Positions 36,601 through 48,393 of a DNA stretch of 64,000 nt are shown here, piece by piece. The notes under the pieces were generated by a model. The model ran no database searches, had not been told where the DNA came from, and saw nothing but the letters and a program-made list of their open reading frames with translations. The position numbers and the translations under genes were made by a program. Source of the DNA: Moringa oleifera (lineage: Eukaryota > Streptophyta > Magnoliopsida > Brassicales > Moringaceae); contig JAJFZO010000882.1 of assembly GCA_021397835.1 (NCBI GenBank), positions 930,001 through 994,000 on the forward strand, read 5' to 3'. Within the stretch, counting starts at the first letter, position 1; every line of letters starts with the position of its first letter.

Positions 36601-37801
36601 AAGTGAAATAAGTAATTTACAAAAACTCATCTTTCAATTATTAATACTATTTATAGATTATTATGATATAACATAAGTATGTTTAATGTAGAAAAGAGCC
36701 CAGAGCAGCACCATAGAAGTTTTTATGGGTTTTAAGATTCCAACTTCTTTTTCAAACTAAGTGTGTTCTTTTCAACTAACTCAATTTTGTAATTGAGTAG
36801 CCATAGGACATGAGTTTTTAATTCAAAACCCTTTTATTTTCCGTTAATAAGGTATCGAGTCAAACTGCTCCAATCCTAATAGTATCACAGCCTGTAGCTT
36901 CAACCTTAATTGGGCCATCAAGTGGCAGTGAATTTCATCATTATGTTCAATTGCAACTTTCTATTTAATCATTATATTTTTGTTTTATCTTATATGTTTA
37001 AATGGAATCATTTACTGCATTAAAGGATTTCACATTTAAATGGTATAATAAACCAACGTCCGCCTCGTCTGTACCAATAACAAGTAGTAATAGGTATGCC
37101 TTCGGCACCACCAATGACAACCTCTCATGGATTAAAAATTAATAATATAAAATAAAACTTATTTTTATGCATTAATACAATCCACTACTTCATGAGATAA
37201 TTTTACCATAAAAATTAAGATAAAATTATTCGTTTATAATGGGATAAAAAGGGACATAGGATAAACTTATCTCAATTCCATCCTGGCATCACACTGGAAA
37301 CCCGGATAAAAATTATGTGTTCCCAATCCAATTCCGTACAATAAACATATTAGCATATCTTAAGTATATTCCAAAAAAAAATTGAAATAAATTTTAAGAG
37401 TGTAGTATCCAAAAATAAAACCATTTTGATAGTATAAACAAATATAAAACAATAATTTTTATGATTAACAAATTACACTAAAATATAACACCAAAAATGA
37501 AAAGCACATTGCTAAAAAGAACACATAAAAATTTAAAGTTAAATTTTGTAATAATAAAATATAAATATAAAATTATTTTTATAAAAACAAAATATGAACA
37601 CAAAGGGTATAATTTAATTTTTTTTAAATAATTAAATTTTATCTTCTTTTTTAATTCAAAAAGGATGTTAATCCTGATGATTGACCTGGTCCCAGTGTCA
37701 CAAGGTTAAGATAATAATTCTGATATGTTTTTTTAAATTGAAGATAAAAAGATAAAGTTACAATACCTAAACTTGCGGCTCAAGCAACTCACACCATCAC
37801 C
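36601..37801. repeat. Rest of B-C spacer: truncated block X and 5' flank of copy C
   Basis: It contains a conserved piece with TTGGGCCATCAAGTGGCAG (about 36911-36929), also seen at about 42291 and 49529, then only the first roughly 70 bases of block X (37055-37125). It then switches directly to the ZFWD 5' flank with its GGGATAA module. No intact gene. Confidence 0.65.
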
Positions 37802-37810
37802 TATATATAT
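37802..37810 (+). promoter_or_regulatory. TATA box, ZFWD copy C
   Basis: TATATATAT in the shared promoter context, same form as copy A. Confidence 0.65.
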
Positions 37811-38290
37811 GACCCTCCTCCCACAGCAAAATTCACCTCTCATTGCAAAGTTTCTCGTTCTTGAATCTATATTCTACTCTCTCTATCTCTCGTAGCGATC
37901 CATCTTCATCTGCTCGATCTTAGAGTTTTGGCTTCTTCTTATATCAGGTTTGCTTCTTCGAATGTATCTGTTTTTTGCCTAGGGTTTCTTGTAATCGTGA
38001 ATAGGGCACATGAGGTACTTCGCCTTTCTTTTCTGGGCGTCGGATTCAATGATCAAAGCATTAAGATCGATGGTTCTGATCCTGGTCCAAAGCTCTCTCA
38101 CTTTCTGGTGTATATCATTTTCATATCCATGTTTGGAGGATCCTCTTGTGCATAGAATAAGAGAATTATGGATTTGGATACTCTTGCATTCGGATCTCTT
38201 TCAAGGAATTTGGATATTCTCGAGAGACTTCTTTATGTTTGTATGTGCTGCCAGTTTGCTAAGTTCGCTTATTCCTTACCTATCTATAGT

Positions 38291-40405
38291 ATGGAGGTCA
38301 AGAGACTGGAAAAATCAGCTTTATCACGATTCAAAAAAGAATGTCCCCATAGAAAACCCTTCACAACAAGTGAAAATCAAATAAGGAGGAACCCCAATTA
38401 TGGCCATAGAAATTCATTGGTTTGGAAAAGGAATGAGTCCCATAATTTACCTGAGGACCGGCCAAGTAATAGCAAAAACCATATCCATGAGAATTCAATA
38501 GTTTCAACTACTACAGATGGCTCAACAGAGTTGAAAGGTAGCAGTACCTTGAAAGACCAAGTTAGGGTGTGCCGGTTCTGGCTGTCAGGAAATTGTGTGA
38601 AGGGTGATAAATGCCGCTTTTTGCATTCTCGATTTCTTGGGGATGGATTTGTGATGTTGGCAGAGCTGCAAGGACACCTAAAGGTAATTCTTTCCTCTTG
38701 CTTTTCGGTCTGTTTTCTTCTTTTACAGTTTGGCCAACATAAGTTTTTCAATCCGAGATGTGTTCTGTTATAACATTCTGGTTCTGTATTTCATGAGGCA
38801 GAACTTTACTTAATCTATTGGTGAATTTTTATACTTCTAAACAGGCCATTAAGGGTGTTGCTCTTCCCTCTGGTTCCGATAAACTTTATTCAGCAAGTAG
38901 CGATGGAACAGTACGCATCTGGGACTGCCACTCTGGCAAATGCGTCAATGTGATCAATTTGGGTGCTGAAGTTGGGTGCTTAATAAGTGAAGGTCCATGG
39001 TTGTTTGTCGGCATGCCAAACATGGTGAAGGTTGGTACATAGCTCGCAATCGTCTATGTTATTACTAGTGAATATAATGATCTTCCATTTGTTTCTAGTT
39101 TAAACTCGGGAGGCTTGTTTGTGATATTGCAGGCATGGAACTTGCAGACAGCTACTGAATTCACTCTTGAAGGACCAATTGGCCAAGTCAATGCAATGAC
39201 TGTTGCCAACAATATGCTGTTTGCTGGAGCACATGTAAGCTGTTAGAGTGCATTGCAGAATTTTGTTTTTCTTGTTTACCTTTAAAACTTTAAATCTGGA
39301 TGAGAATGAAGTAAGTTTGAATATCTAATTGCGGTTTCTATTGAAGAAAAAAATATATCTAATTATGTCTTGTTGTTTTAGCTAATAATTTGAAATTGAT
39401 GGAAAAATTCCTTTTCATAATTTGCATTAATTCTTAAAATGATTTGTCTTCCTCTCTCTCTCTCTCTCCCCTGGCTTGCAGGATGGCACTATTTCAACAT
39501 GGATATGGAATCCTACAACCAATCAATTTCAATTGGTTGCTTCATTGAAAGGCCATAGTGGTCCTGTGGCCTGCTTAATTGGGGGAGGCCAGAAGTTGTA
39601 CTCGGGTTCGGTCGACCATACGATAAGAGTAAGTTGGTGGTTTCACAAAAAGTTTTTTATTGGTTTTCCAAGACATGTAGATTGGTTACTGCCATCTTGT
39701 TTTCTGTTTGCTGCAAGTATATACCTCATTCTCATCTATATCACATGTCTCACTTTCCAAATTAGGTGTGGGATATTCATACCTTACAATCCATTGCAAC
39801 GCTAAAGGGACATACTGATGCTGTGATGTCCCTCATATGTTGGCGTGAGTTCTTGCTTTCATGCTCATTGGACCAAACAATAAAAGTCTGGAAGGGTACT
39901 CAAGGGGGTGGTTTTGAAGTAACCTACACGCACAAGGAGGAGCATGTACATCTCTATATTGTGTTATATGTTTGTTTTCTCTTTGACATATTCTTTTTTA
40001 ATGCTTGATGAACTAGCCTGCTGTTCTTGTTAGGATAATTGATTAATAGATTAATTCTGTTGATACAGGGTGTGCTCACACTCTGCGGGGTGCATGATGC
40101 AGAAGTGAAACCAATTTTGTTATGCTCTTGCAACGACGGTTGTGTTCATTTATACGACTTACCATCGTGAGTATCACTTGAAGCTCACTTAACTTTGGTG
40201 AACCAAGTAAATCCTTGTGGCCAGCTAGAGTTAATCTATATAAACTTTTGTTTATGCTAGATTCCAAGAGAGGGGCACGATGTTCTTAAAGCGTGAAGTT
40301 AGAGTGATTGAGATTGGAGTTGGGGGCCTCTTTTTCACTGGGGATGGAAGTGGCAAGTTGATAGTATGGAACCTATTAGGAAAACCCAGTGCAGAGGCTT
40401 CATGA
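38291..40405 (+). CDS. ZFWD: CCCH zinc finger / WD40 protein, ZFWD type, array copy C
   Basis: Intact: exons 38291-38683, 38845-39030, 39133-39234, 39482-39628, 39766-39945, 40069-40166 and 40261-40405; 416 residues. Single CCCH finger and WD blades as in the other copies. Distinguishing changes include AWNLQTATEF (others WNMQ), NAMTVANNMLF (others TIANDM), VMSLICW (others VMSV) and MFLKREVRV (others FSKR). They are scattered and conservative, which suggests the protein is still under constraint. The longer in-frame start of the retained-intron form is at 38168. Its spacers on both sides carry the RS2Z and MULE relics. Confidence 0.85.
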
Positions 40406-41391
40406 GAAAACTCTGCAAATTTTTGTAAATGTTTCCTTGTGCTGTGTATATAGGAATTGTAATTTTCAAAACAATTGAAAGTGTTCGTAGAAGCTTATAT
40501 GTCCATGTTGGCTGTATTTTGTTTACTTAATTAATGAATAAAACTCAATGTTTTAATCATCTCCCATCATTCAGTATGCTAAACTAAGACACATCTGTAC
40601 AAAAAAACTTTAAACAATCAGTCATGCAATTGTACTGGCTTCTTTCTTTCCAGGGAAAAGAGGAAAATGATAGAAAAACTTTTAAAAGTTAAATGCTGGA
40701 AGTGAGTGAACTGTAAAGTGCCGATAAATGAGTGGTATAATACGATCATTTTGAAAAGCTCATGCATTAATAAGATATTTTCTGACAAGTGAATGCCATT
40801 TCGTGCAGCTTCCTCTCCTTTCTGTTGCTCTACACAGTATGAGATGAAAGTTCACAATGCATAACATGCATTGTCATGCGCTGTGCCCATCACATGAAAA
40901 GATAAAAGTTCCACAATTTGGGTTGAGAGTTTTTGGTGTTGATTTTATATTCTTAATAAATTTTTTATATTTAAAAAATGATGAATTAAATTTTAATTTA
41001 TTAATTTAATTTAAATTTAAAGGGTTATAATATATATCTTAAATTTATATTATTAAAATTTTAAAAATTCATTAAAATTATATCTTATACAAAAAAATTA
41101 TTCAAATTTAAGGGATGGATCCAAAATAGAAAGAAGAATTCATTTAAATCATTTTTTAGGTATTTAAAATATTTTTGATTTTTTATAACAATTTAAGCTA
41201 AAGTTTAATTTATATTTCCAGTACTCAAAAAAATTCTAAATTTTTTTGTTATGGCAACTTGTGTATTTTTTTATAATATTCAATTTATATCAAATTGATA
41301 GATCAAAAGTTTGATTATTACTTTTTGAATATGAGAGTTTGATGGGTAACATAGGTTAAACATCATGGTTTTATGAACCTTAACCCAAAAT
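40406..41391. repeat. ZFWD 3' flank of copy C
   Basis: It matches the copy B flank, with a family-2 MITE-like end (GAGAGTTTGATGGGTAACAT) near 41334-41353. Non-coding. Confidence 0.7.
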
Positions 41392-41634
41392 CTATCATTT
41401 CTAAAAGAAAATTTTAAAAATTCTCGATAGTACATTGATGGGTAACACCTCAATCATCCATCGAAAAAACAAGTCTTGCAAAACCCAAATTCATGCAATA
41501 CAGAGCTATTTTTAAGCTGATTCATTACCTCTTAGTGAGCGATGATCATCATCATCATTGGAACTCTTATCAACCCTAGGCATAGGACAAGGGCTGCAGC
41601 GATGGCCATTCTCCTCTACAGGGCTTTGTAAGTT
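41392..41634 (-). pseudogene. Decayed 3'-end fragment of the RS2Z gene, spacer copy 2
   Basis: Better preserved than copy 1. It carries TAACACCTCAATCATCCAT, CAAGTCTTGCAAAACCCAAA, AAGCTGATTCATTACCTCTT and GATGGCCATTCTCCTCTACA, colinear with the intact gene at about 50375-50606. The coding part is limited to the last 40-45 codons and has lost its sense. The fragment ends at the same point (GTAAGTTCT) as copy 1, so both derive from one original break. Confidence 0.88.
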
Positions 41635-41658
41635 CTAAGGGTGTTAAGTAGTTGAGAG

Positions 41659-42045
41659 ATGAGCAATATGTGGTTGATATAGCAGCTCGCAGTTGTGCTT
41701 GCAATAGGTGGGGACTCAATAGTATTCCCTTGTGCACATGCTATATCTGCCATATACTATTAAAAAGAAAATCCTGAAAGCTATGTTATCCCATGCTATC
41801 ATAAGTATTAATATATTAGGTGTCATTCCTATTTGATAAATCCCTATAATGGCCTCAACTTGTGACCTCAATCTTGGATGGATCCTATCCAACTACTTGT
41901 ACTTAGAAAACTTCCAGAAAGACCAAATAAGTAACAAAGGAAAGATGTCGATGGAGTGAGTTTAAGTGCCATAAAGATGTGAAGGAAGAACTTGTTAAAT
42001 ACATGCAGTAAATGCAAACACAATGCAAAGTCATGCAGAGGACAA
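41659..42045 (+). pseudogene. MULE transposase C-terminal remnant (SWIM finger plus zinc knuckle), spacer copy 2
   Basis: The clear reading DEQYVVDIAARSCACNRWGL is followed, after NSIP and one frameshift, by CAHAISAI. Together these give the C-x-C...C-x-H SWIM finger of Mutator-like transposases. Downstream come INP-type motifs, WMDPIQLLVLRKLPERPNK and a decayed KCKHNAKSC knuckle. Frameshifts and stops rule out a functional protein, and no catalytic domain is present. Confidence 0.85.
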
Positions 42046-44365
42046 GTGAAATAAGTAATTTACAAAAGCTTACTTTTAATTATCAATACTATTTATGGGT
42101 CATTATGATATAACATGGGTGTGTTTTATGTAGAAGAGAGCCCAGAGCAGCACTAAAGAAGTTTTCATGGGTTTTAGGATATCAACTTTTTTCTAGACCA
42201 AGTATGTTCTTCTCAACTAACTTAATTATGTAATCGAGTCAAACTGCTCTAATCCTAATAGCATCATAGCTTGTAGGTTTTGCCCTAGTTGGGCCATCAA
42301 GTGGCAGGGTAATAGTGAATTTCATCATTATGTTCAATTGTAACTTTCCATTTAATCATTATATTTTTGTTTTATCTTATATGTTTAAATGGAATCATTT
42401 ACTGCATTAAAGGGTTTCATAATTAAATGGTATAATAACCCGACGTCCGCCTCGTCTATATCAGTAGCAACAAGTACCAATAGGTATGCATTCGGCACCA
42501 CTAATGACAACCTCTCGTTCAAGTAGTTTAAAGAAAGTCATGCAACTAAAGTAAATTAATCATGAATAGTTATAGTTGCATGCTTTTGGTTCAAATAATA
42601 GTTCTCTGCATTACGGTGTAACTTATTATCATGTGAATAATTTTATTTGTAAAAAGTTGTATGCTTTGAAGATAGTAGTTTTGATTTTACTTGTTAACTT
42701 ATCGTATGACACTTGCTTTTTAAATATTTGTTAATTTATTATACTAATAGTTTACTTAATAAGTTATGAACAATTGCATTTACATTTTATTATCATGCGA
42801 ATAGTTTTGATTATGATCAAATGAATGAATTTAGGAAGCATTAATGTTCAAGATGTTATATCAGATTTTAGGAAGTATTATTGTTCAAGATATTATTTCA
42901 GATTGTATAGACTTTGGGCGGCATTACTGTTTAAGATGTGATTACAATGAATTAACAAATGAATGAATTATAATGATAAACAAATTTGGTAAATATTGTT
43001 GTGCTTGCTGTTGGGTACAACAATTATGTTAAATGCTATTGTGCCAGATCATTTGTGTTAAGCGTTACTAAAGTATATTACCCATTACCAATACAGTAAA
43101 ATAAATAAATACGAAGCTTGAAAACCTGAAACTTCTTACTAGTACATCACCAAAACTTAATGTATTGCATTATTCATTACAAAACAAGTTAATATATTAT
43201 CTATTGATTAGATTTAAAAACATAAAAATCTAATGAAATAGATCGGTTAGATAAGTCTACCGCTTTTAAAAATAGTTTACTTCACATTTTTGCACCACTT
43301 TTCTCCCTTACTTTTTTCAGTGACATATAATCAACACAATACAAGTTATAGTCTAAGAAACTATAATATTTTATATATATATAATATGGTCTTATCTTGT
43401 ACTTTTTGTACTTGACATAATAGCTTTAGTTGTACCTATGTTCCACGATTACAAGTCGAAGTATCTTGCCAACGAAATACTCATATAACCCTTATTTCTA
43501 TAGCAACATGAAAACAACGTTTAAGTTAAAGAAAAACCATGACAAAAAAATAATAACAATCATAACCTAAGATACATAGCTCATAAGAAAAAATACAGAG
43601 GAAGTTATAACAAATTTTCACTTAAATGTCAATATCAATCAATTAACTACTCTAACATAAACCAATTTTTTGAATAATTAGCATAATTTTTGCACACATT
43701 ATGTAAGGAAGATGAAACTACTCCATTATCCAAGATAATACATCATCGCAGGGGTTACAAAATTTCCTTTTGAAGCTCATGTAATCATCAAACTAAAATT
43801 AAACCAATCTTTTACAATCAAACTAGCTTACTCATGCAAAAATAATCGCACACCTGAGCTTACTCATACTCAAATCCAGAGATTAAAAACACACACTCGA
43901 ATGCTTCAAATTGTTGAACCAAAAAAATGAAAAATGAAAACATTACCTCATTCCACCCACAATTCCAAAATCTTCTCCTTAGGTTCCTTTATATCCACTA
44001 ACTACATTATTTAATCCATAAACCACATGAACACAAGGCGACATTGTGTTCTGATGACAATATTGCAACGAAAAACTTAAATTTCCTCGACTTGAACTTT
44101 AATTTGGGGTGAAATTAAACTTTAATGCTAGAATCGAAAACTAATTTCATTAATTTTACTCTTTATCCGAGTTGGTTTAGGGGTGGGGCTTTCACATCTA
44201 TGTAATCTTTTGTTGTAGTTTTAAGGAAAATAATAGTGAGGAATGTGCAATGATGCCTTTGATGCCAATGCTCATTCCTAGCAACGTTGGATCTCGGGGT
44301 TTTATGTGTCAATTTCGGTTATATTGAGTGCTCTAGCGTCAGTTTTTAAATATCAGCATTTAATT
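42046..44365. repeat. C-D spacer: conserved piece and spacer block X, copy 2
   Basis: It continues from the MULE remnant through TTGGGCCATCAAGTGGCAG (about 42291) into block X (42440-44365), the counterpart of 28795-30720. No ORF of note. Confidence 0.65.
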
Positions 44366-45805
44366 TATCACACGAATTAAATATAAGGATTTTATGGGTT
44401 TTATCCAAAAAAGTAATATGAATTATAATTTGACTTTAACTCATGACAGGCAAACATGTAAGCATTCACAATTTTTTATAATCTCACAATAATTAACATT
44501 TTGCAATAATATTTACCAAAATCTAATATACATAACGTACATTTGTGCAATATATCAAAATAATTTACAATTTTGTAAACAAATACAATAAAAGAGAGTA
44601 TAGATAAAAGATTATGTAACAACATATTTTAATCATGTTTAAAATATTTTATTTCAAAATTTTAAGACTCCGTTTGATACATGGGATAGAATTAAATTGT
44701 TATGATGAAATTAGGTTAGATTATATTACATTTGATTGAATTGGTATTATATTAATATAGTGTGTGTTTGATGTAACATAAGATAAATTTAATCTTGATT
44801 TATTTAAAAATATTATGAAATAAAAATAACAATATAATCTAATAGGTAGTAATAATTAATTGATAAACATAATTTTTTTTACATGTTATCATTTAATTTT
44901 TTTTATTTTTTAAATATTTTATTAACTTCTCACTTTAAAAAATATGATTATAATATAAATTTTATAAATATGAATAATAATTAAAAAATAATTATAAATA
45001 TTTAATCAATAATATTAATATTTTTAAAATAAGTTAGACTAATTTTAAATAATATTTTATTTAAAATAGCTTAAAAATTAAAGTGAAGTTTATAACAAGT
45101 TCAGATTATATCATAACTAATTAATTAATATGAATTCAAAAAGATGTTAATGATATAAAGTAAAATTTAATTTTATGCATTAATACAATCCACTATTTGA
45201 TGAGATAATTTTATCCTATTAATTCAAGGAGATAAAATATAAAAAGGGACATGAGATAAACTTATCCCAATCCCATCCTTCCACCATACTCGGGATAAAA
45301 GTTATCCGTTCCCAATCCAATCCCATACAACAAACATATAAACATATCTTAAGCATATCCAAAAAAAATTTAAAATAAATTTTAAGAGTGTAGTATTCAA
45401 AAATAAAATCCTTCTGATAGTATAAACAAATATAAAGCAATAATTTTTATGATTAAGAAATTACATTAAAATATAACACAAAAAATTTAAAAGCACATTG
45501 CTAGAAAGAACACGAAAAAATTTAAATTTTTATTTTATAATAATAAAATACAAATTTAAAATTACTTTTACGAAAACGAAATATAGACACAAAGGATATA
45601 ATTTAATATTTTTTAAAAAATTAAATAATATCTTCTTTTTTAATTCAAAAAGTATGTTTTAAAAAATTAAATAATATCTTCTTTTTTAAATCTGATGGTT
45701 GACCTGGTCCCAGTGATAATAATTCTGATAGGTTTTTTTAAATTGAAGATAAAAAGATAAAGTTTCAATACCGAAACTTGCGGCTGAAGCAACTCACACC
45801 ATTGC
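44366..45805. repeat. AT-rich 5' flank of ZFWD copy D
   Basis: Counterpart of the copy B flank, nearly the same from about 45140 on, with the GGGATAA module at about 45245-45305. No gene is supported. Confidence 0.75.
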
Positions 45806-45806
45806 C

Positions 45807-45814
45807 TATATGTA
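45807..45814 (+). promoter_or_regulatory. TATA box, ZFWD copy D (variant)
   Basis: TATATGTA, the same variant as copy B. Confidence 0.6.
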
Positions 45815-46283
45815 TGACCCTCCTCCCACAGCAAAATTCACATCTCCTTGCGAAGTTTCTCGTTCTTGAATCAAGATTCTACTCTCTCTATCTCTCGTAG
45901 CGATCCATCTTCATCTGTTCGATCTTAGAGTTTTGGCTTCTTCCTATATCAGGTTTGCTTCTTCGAATGTATCTGTTTTTCTTGTAATCGTGAATAGGGC
46001 ACATGAGGTACTTCGCCTTTCTTTTCTGGGCGTCGGATTCAAGGATCAAAGCATTAAGATGGATGGTTCTGATCCTGGTCCAAAGCTCTCTCACTTTCTG
46101 GTGTATATCATATTCATATTCGTGTTTGGAGGATCCTCTTGTGCATAGAATAAGGGAATTATGGATTTGGATACTCTTGCATTCGGATCTCTTTCAAGGA
46201 ATTTGGATATTCTCGAGAGACTTTTTTATGTTTGTATGTGCTGCCAGTTTGCTAAGTTCTCTTATTCCTTACCTATCTATAGT

Positions 46284-48393
46284 ATGGAGGTCAAGAGACT
46301 GGAAAAATCAGCTTTATCACGATTCAAAAAAGAATGTCCCCATAGAAAACCCTTCACAACAAGTGAAAATCAAATAAGGAGGAACCCCAATTATGGCCAT
46401 AGAAATTCATTGGTTTGGAGAAGGAATGAATCCCATAATTTACCTGAGGATCGGCCAAGCAATAGCAAAAACCATATCCACGAGAATTCAGTAGTTTCAA
46501 CTACCAGAGATGGCTCAACAGAGTTGAAAGGTAGCAGTACCTTGAAAGACCAAGTTAGGGTGTGCCGGTTCTGGCTGTCAGGAAATTGTGTGAAGGGTGA
46601 TAAATGCCGCTTTTTGCATTCTCGATTTCTTGGGGATGGATTTGTGATGTTGGCAGAGCTGCAAGGACACCTAAAGGTAATTCTTTCCTCTTGCTTTTCG
46701 GTCTGTTGTCTTCTTTTACAGTTTGGCCAACATAAGTTTTTCAATCCGAGATGTGTTCTGTTATAACATTCTGGTTCTGTATTTCATGAGGCAGAACTTT
46801 ACTTAATCTATTGGTGAATTTTTATACTTCTAAACAGGCCATTAAGGGTGTTGCTCTTCCCTCTGGTTCCGATAAACTTTATTCAGCAAGTAGCGATGGA
46901 ACAGTACGCATCTGGGACTGCCACTCTGGCAAATGCGTCAATGTGATCAATTTGGGTGCTGAAGTTGGGTGCTTAATAAGTGAAGGTCCATGGTTGTTTG
47001 TCGGCATGCCAAACATGGTGAAGGTTGGCATATAGCTCACAATCGTCTATTTTTATTACTGATGAACATAATGATCTTCCATTTGTTTTTAGTTTAAACT
47101 TGCGGGGCTTGTTTGTGATATTGCAGGCATGGAACATGCAGACAGCTACTGAATTCACTCTTGAAGGACCAATTGGCCAAGTCAATGCAATGACTATTGC
47201 CAACGATATGCTGTTTGCTGGAGCACATGTAAGCTGTTAGACTGCATTGCAGAATTTTGTTTTTCTAGTTTACCTTTAAAAGTTTAAATCTGGATGAGAA
47301 TGAAGTTTAAATATCTAATTGCGGTTTCTATTGAATAAAAAAATATATCTAATTATGTCTTGTTGTTTTAGCTAATAATTTGAAATTGATGGAAAAATTC
47401 CTTTTCATAATTTGCATTAATTCTTAAAATGATTTGTCTTCCTCTCTCTCTCTCTCCCCTGGCTTGCAGGATGGCACTATTTCAACATGGATATGGAATC
47501 CTACAACCAATCAATTTCAATTGGTTGCTTCATTGAAAGGCCATAGTGGTCCTGTGGCCTGCTTAATTGGGGGAGGCCAGAAGTTGTACTCGGGTTCGGT
47601 CGACCATACCATAAGAGTAAGTTGGTGGTTTCACAAAAAGTTTTTTATTGGTTCGCCAAGACATGTAGATTGGTTACTGCCATCTTGTTTTCTGTTTGCT
47701 GCAAGTATATACCTCATTCTCATCTATATCACATGTCTCACTTTCCAAATTAGGTGTGGGATACTCATACCTTACAATCCATTGCAACACTAAAGGGACA
47801 TACTGATGCTGTGATGTCCGTCATATGTTGGCGTGAGTTCTTGCTTTCATGCTCATTGGACCAAACAATAAAAGTCTGGAAGGGTACTCAAGGGGGTGGT
47901 TTTGAAGTAACCTACACGCACAAGGAGGAGCATGTACATCTCTATACTGTGTTATATGTTTGTTTTCTCTTTGACATATTCTTTTTTAATGCTTGATGAA
48001 CTAGCCTGCTGTTCTTGTTAGGATAATTGATTAATAGATTAATTCTGTTGATACAGGGTGTGCTCACACTCTGCGGGGTGCATGATGCAGAAGTGAAACC
48101 AATTTTGTTATGCTCTTGCAACGACGGTTGTGTTCATTTATACGACTTACCATCGTGAGTATCACTTGAAGCTCACTTAACTTTGGTGAACCAAGTAAAT
48201 CCTTGTGGCCAGCTAGAGTTAATAGATATTAACTTTTATTTATGCCAGATTCCAAGAGAGGGGCACGATTTTCTCAAAGCGTGAAGTTAGAGTGATTGAG
48301 ATTGGAGTTGGGGGCCTCTTTTTCACTGGGGATGGAAGTGGCAAGTTGATAGTATGGAACCTATTAGGAAAACCCAGTGCAGAGGCTTCATGA
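46284..48393 (+). CDS. ZFWD: CCCH zinc finger / WD40 protein, ZFWD type, array copy D
   Basis: Intact: exons 46284-46676, 46838-47023, 47127-47228, 47470-47616, 47754-47933, 48057-48154 and 48249-48393; 416 residues, with one CCCH finger and the WD blades kept. Up to about exon 5 it is almost the same as copy B, including introns. After that it carries C-type changes (TGCAACGACGG, GAAAACTCTGC) and then an A-type 3' flank. RGTIFSKR in the last exon is unique (others RGTMF). The longer in-frame start is at 46161. The mosaic pattern points to gene conversion or unequal exchange. Confidence 0.85.
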
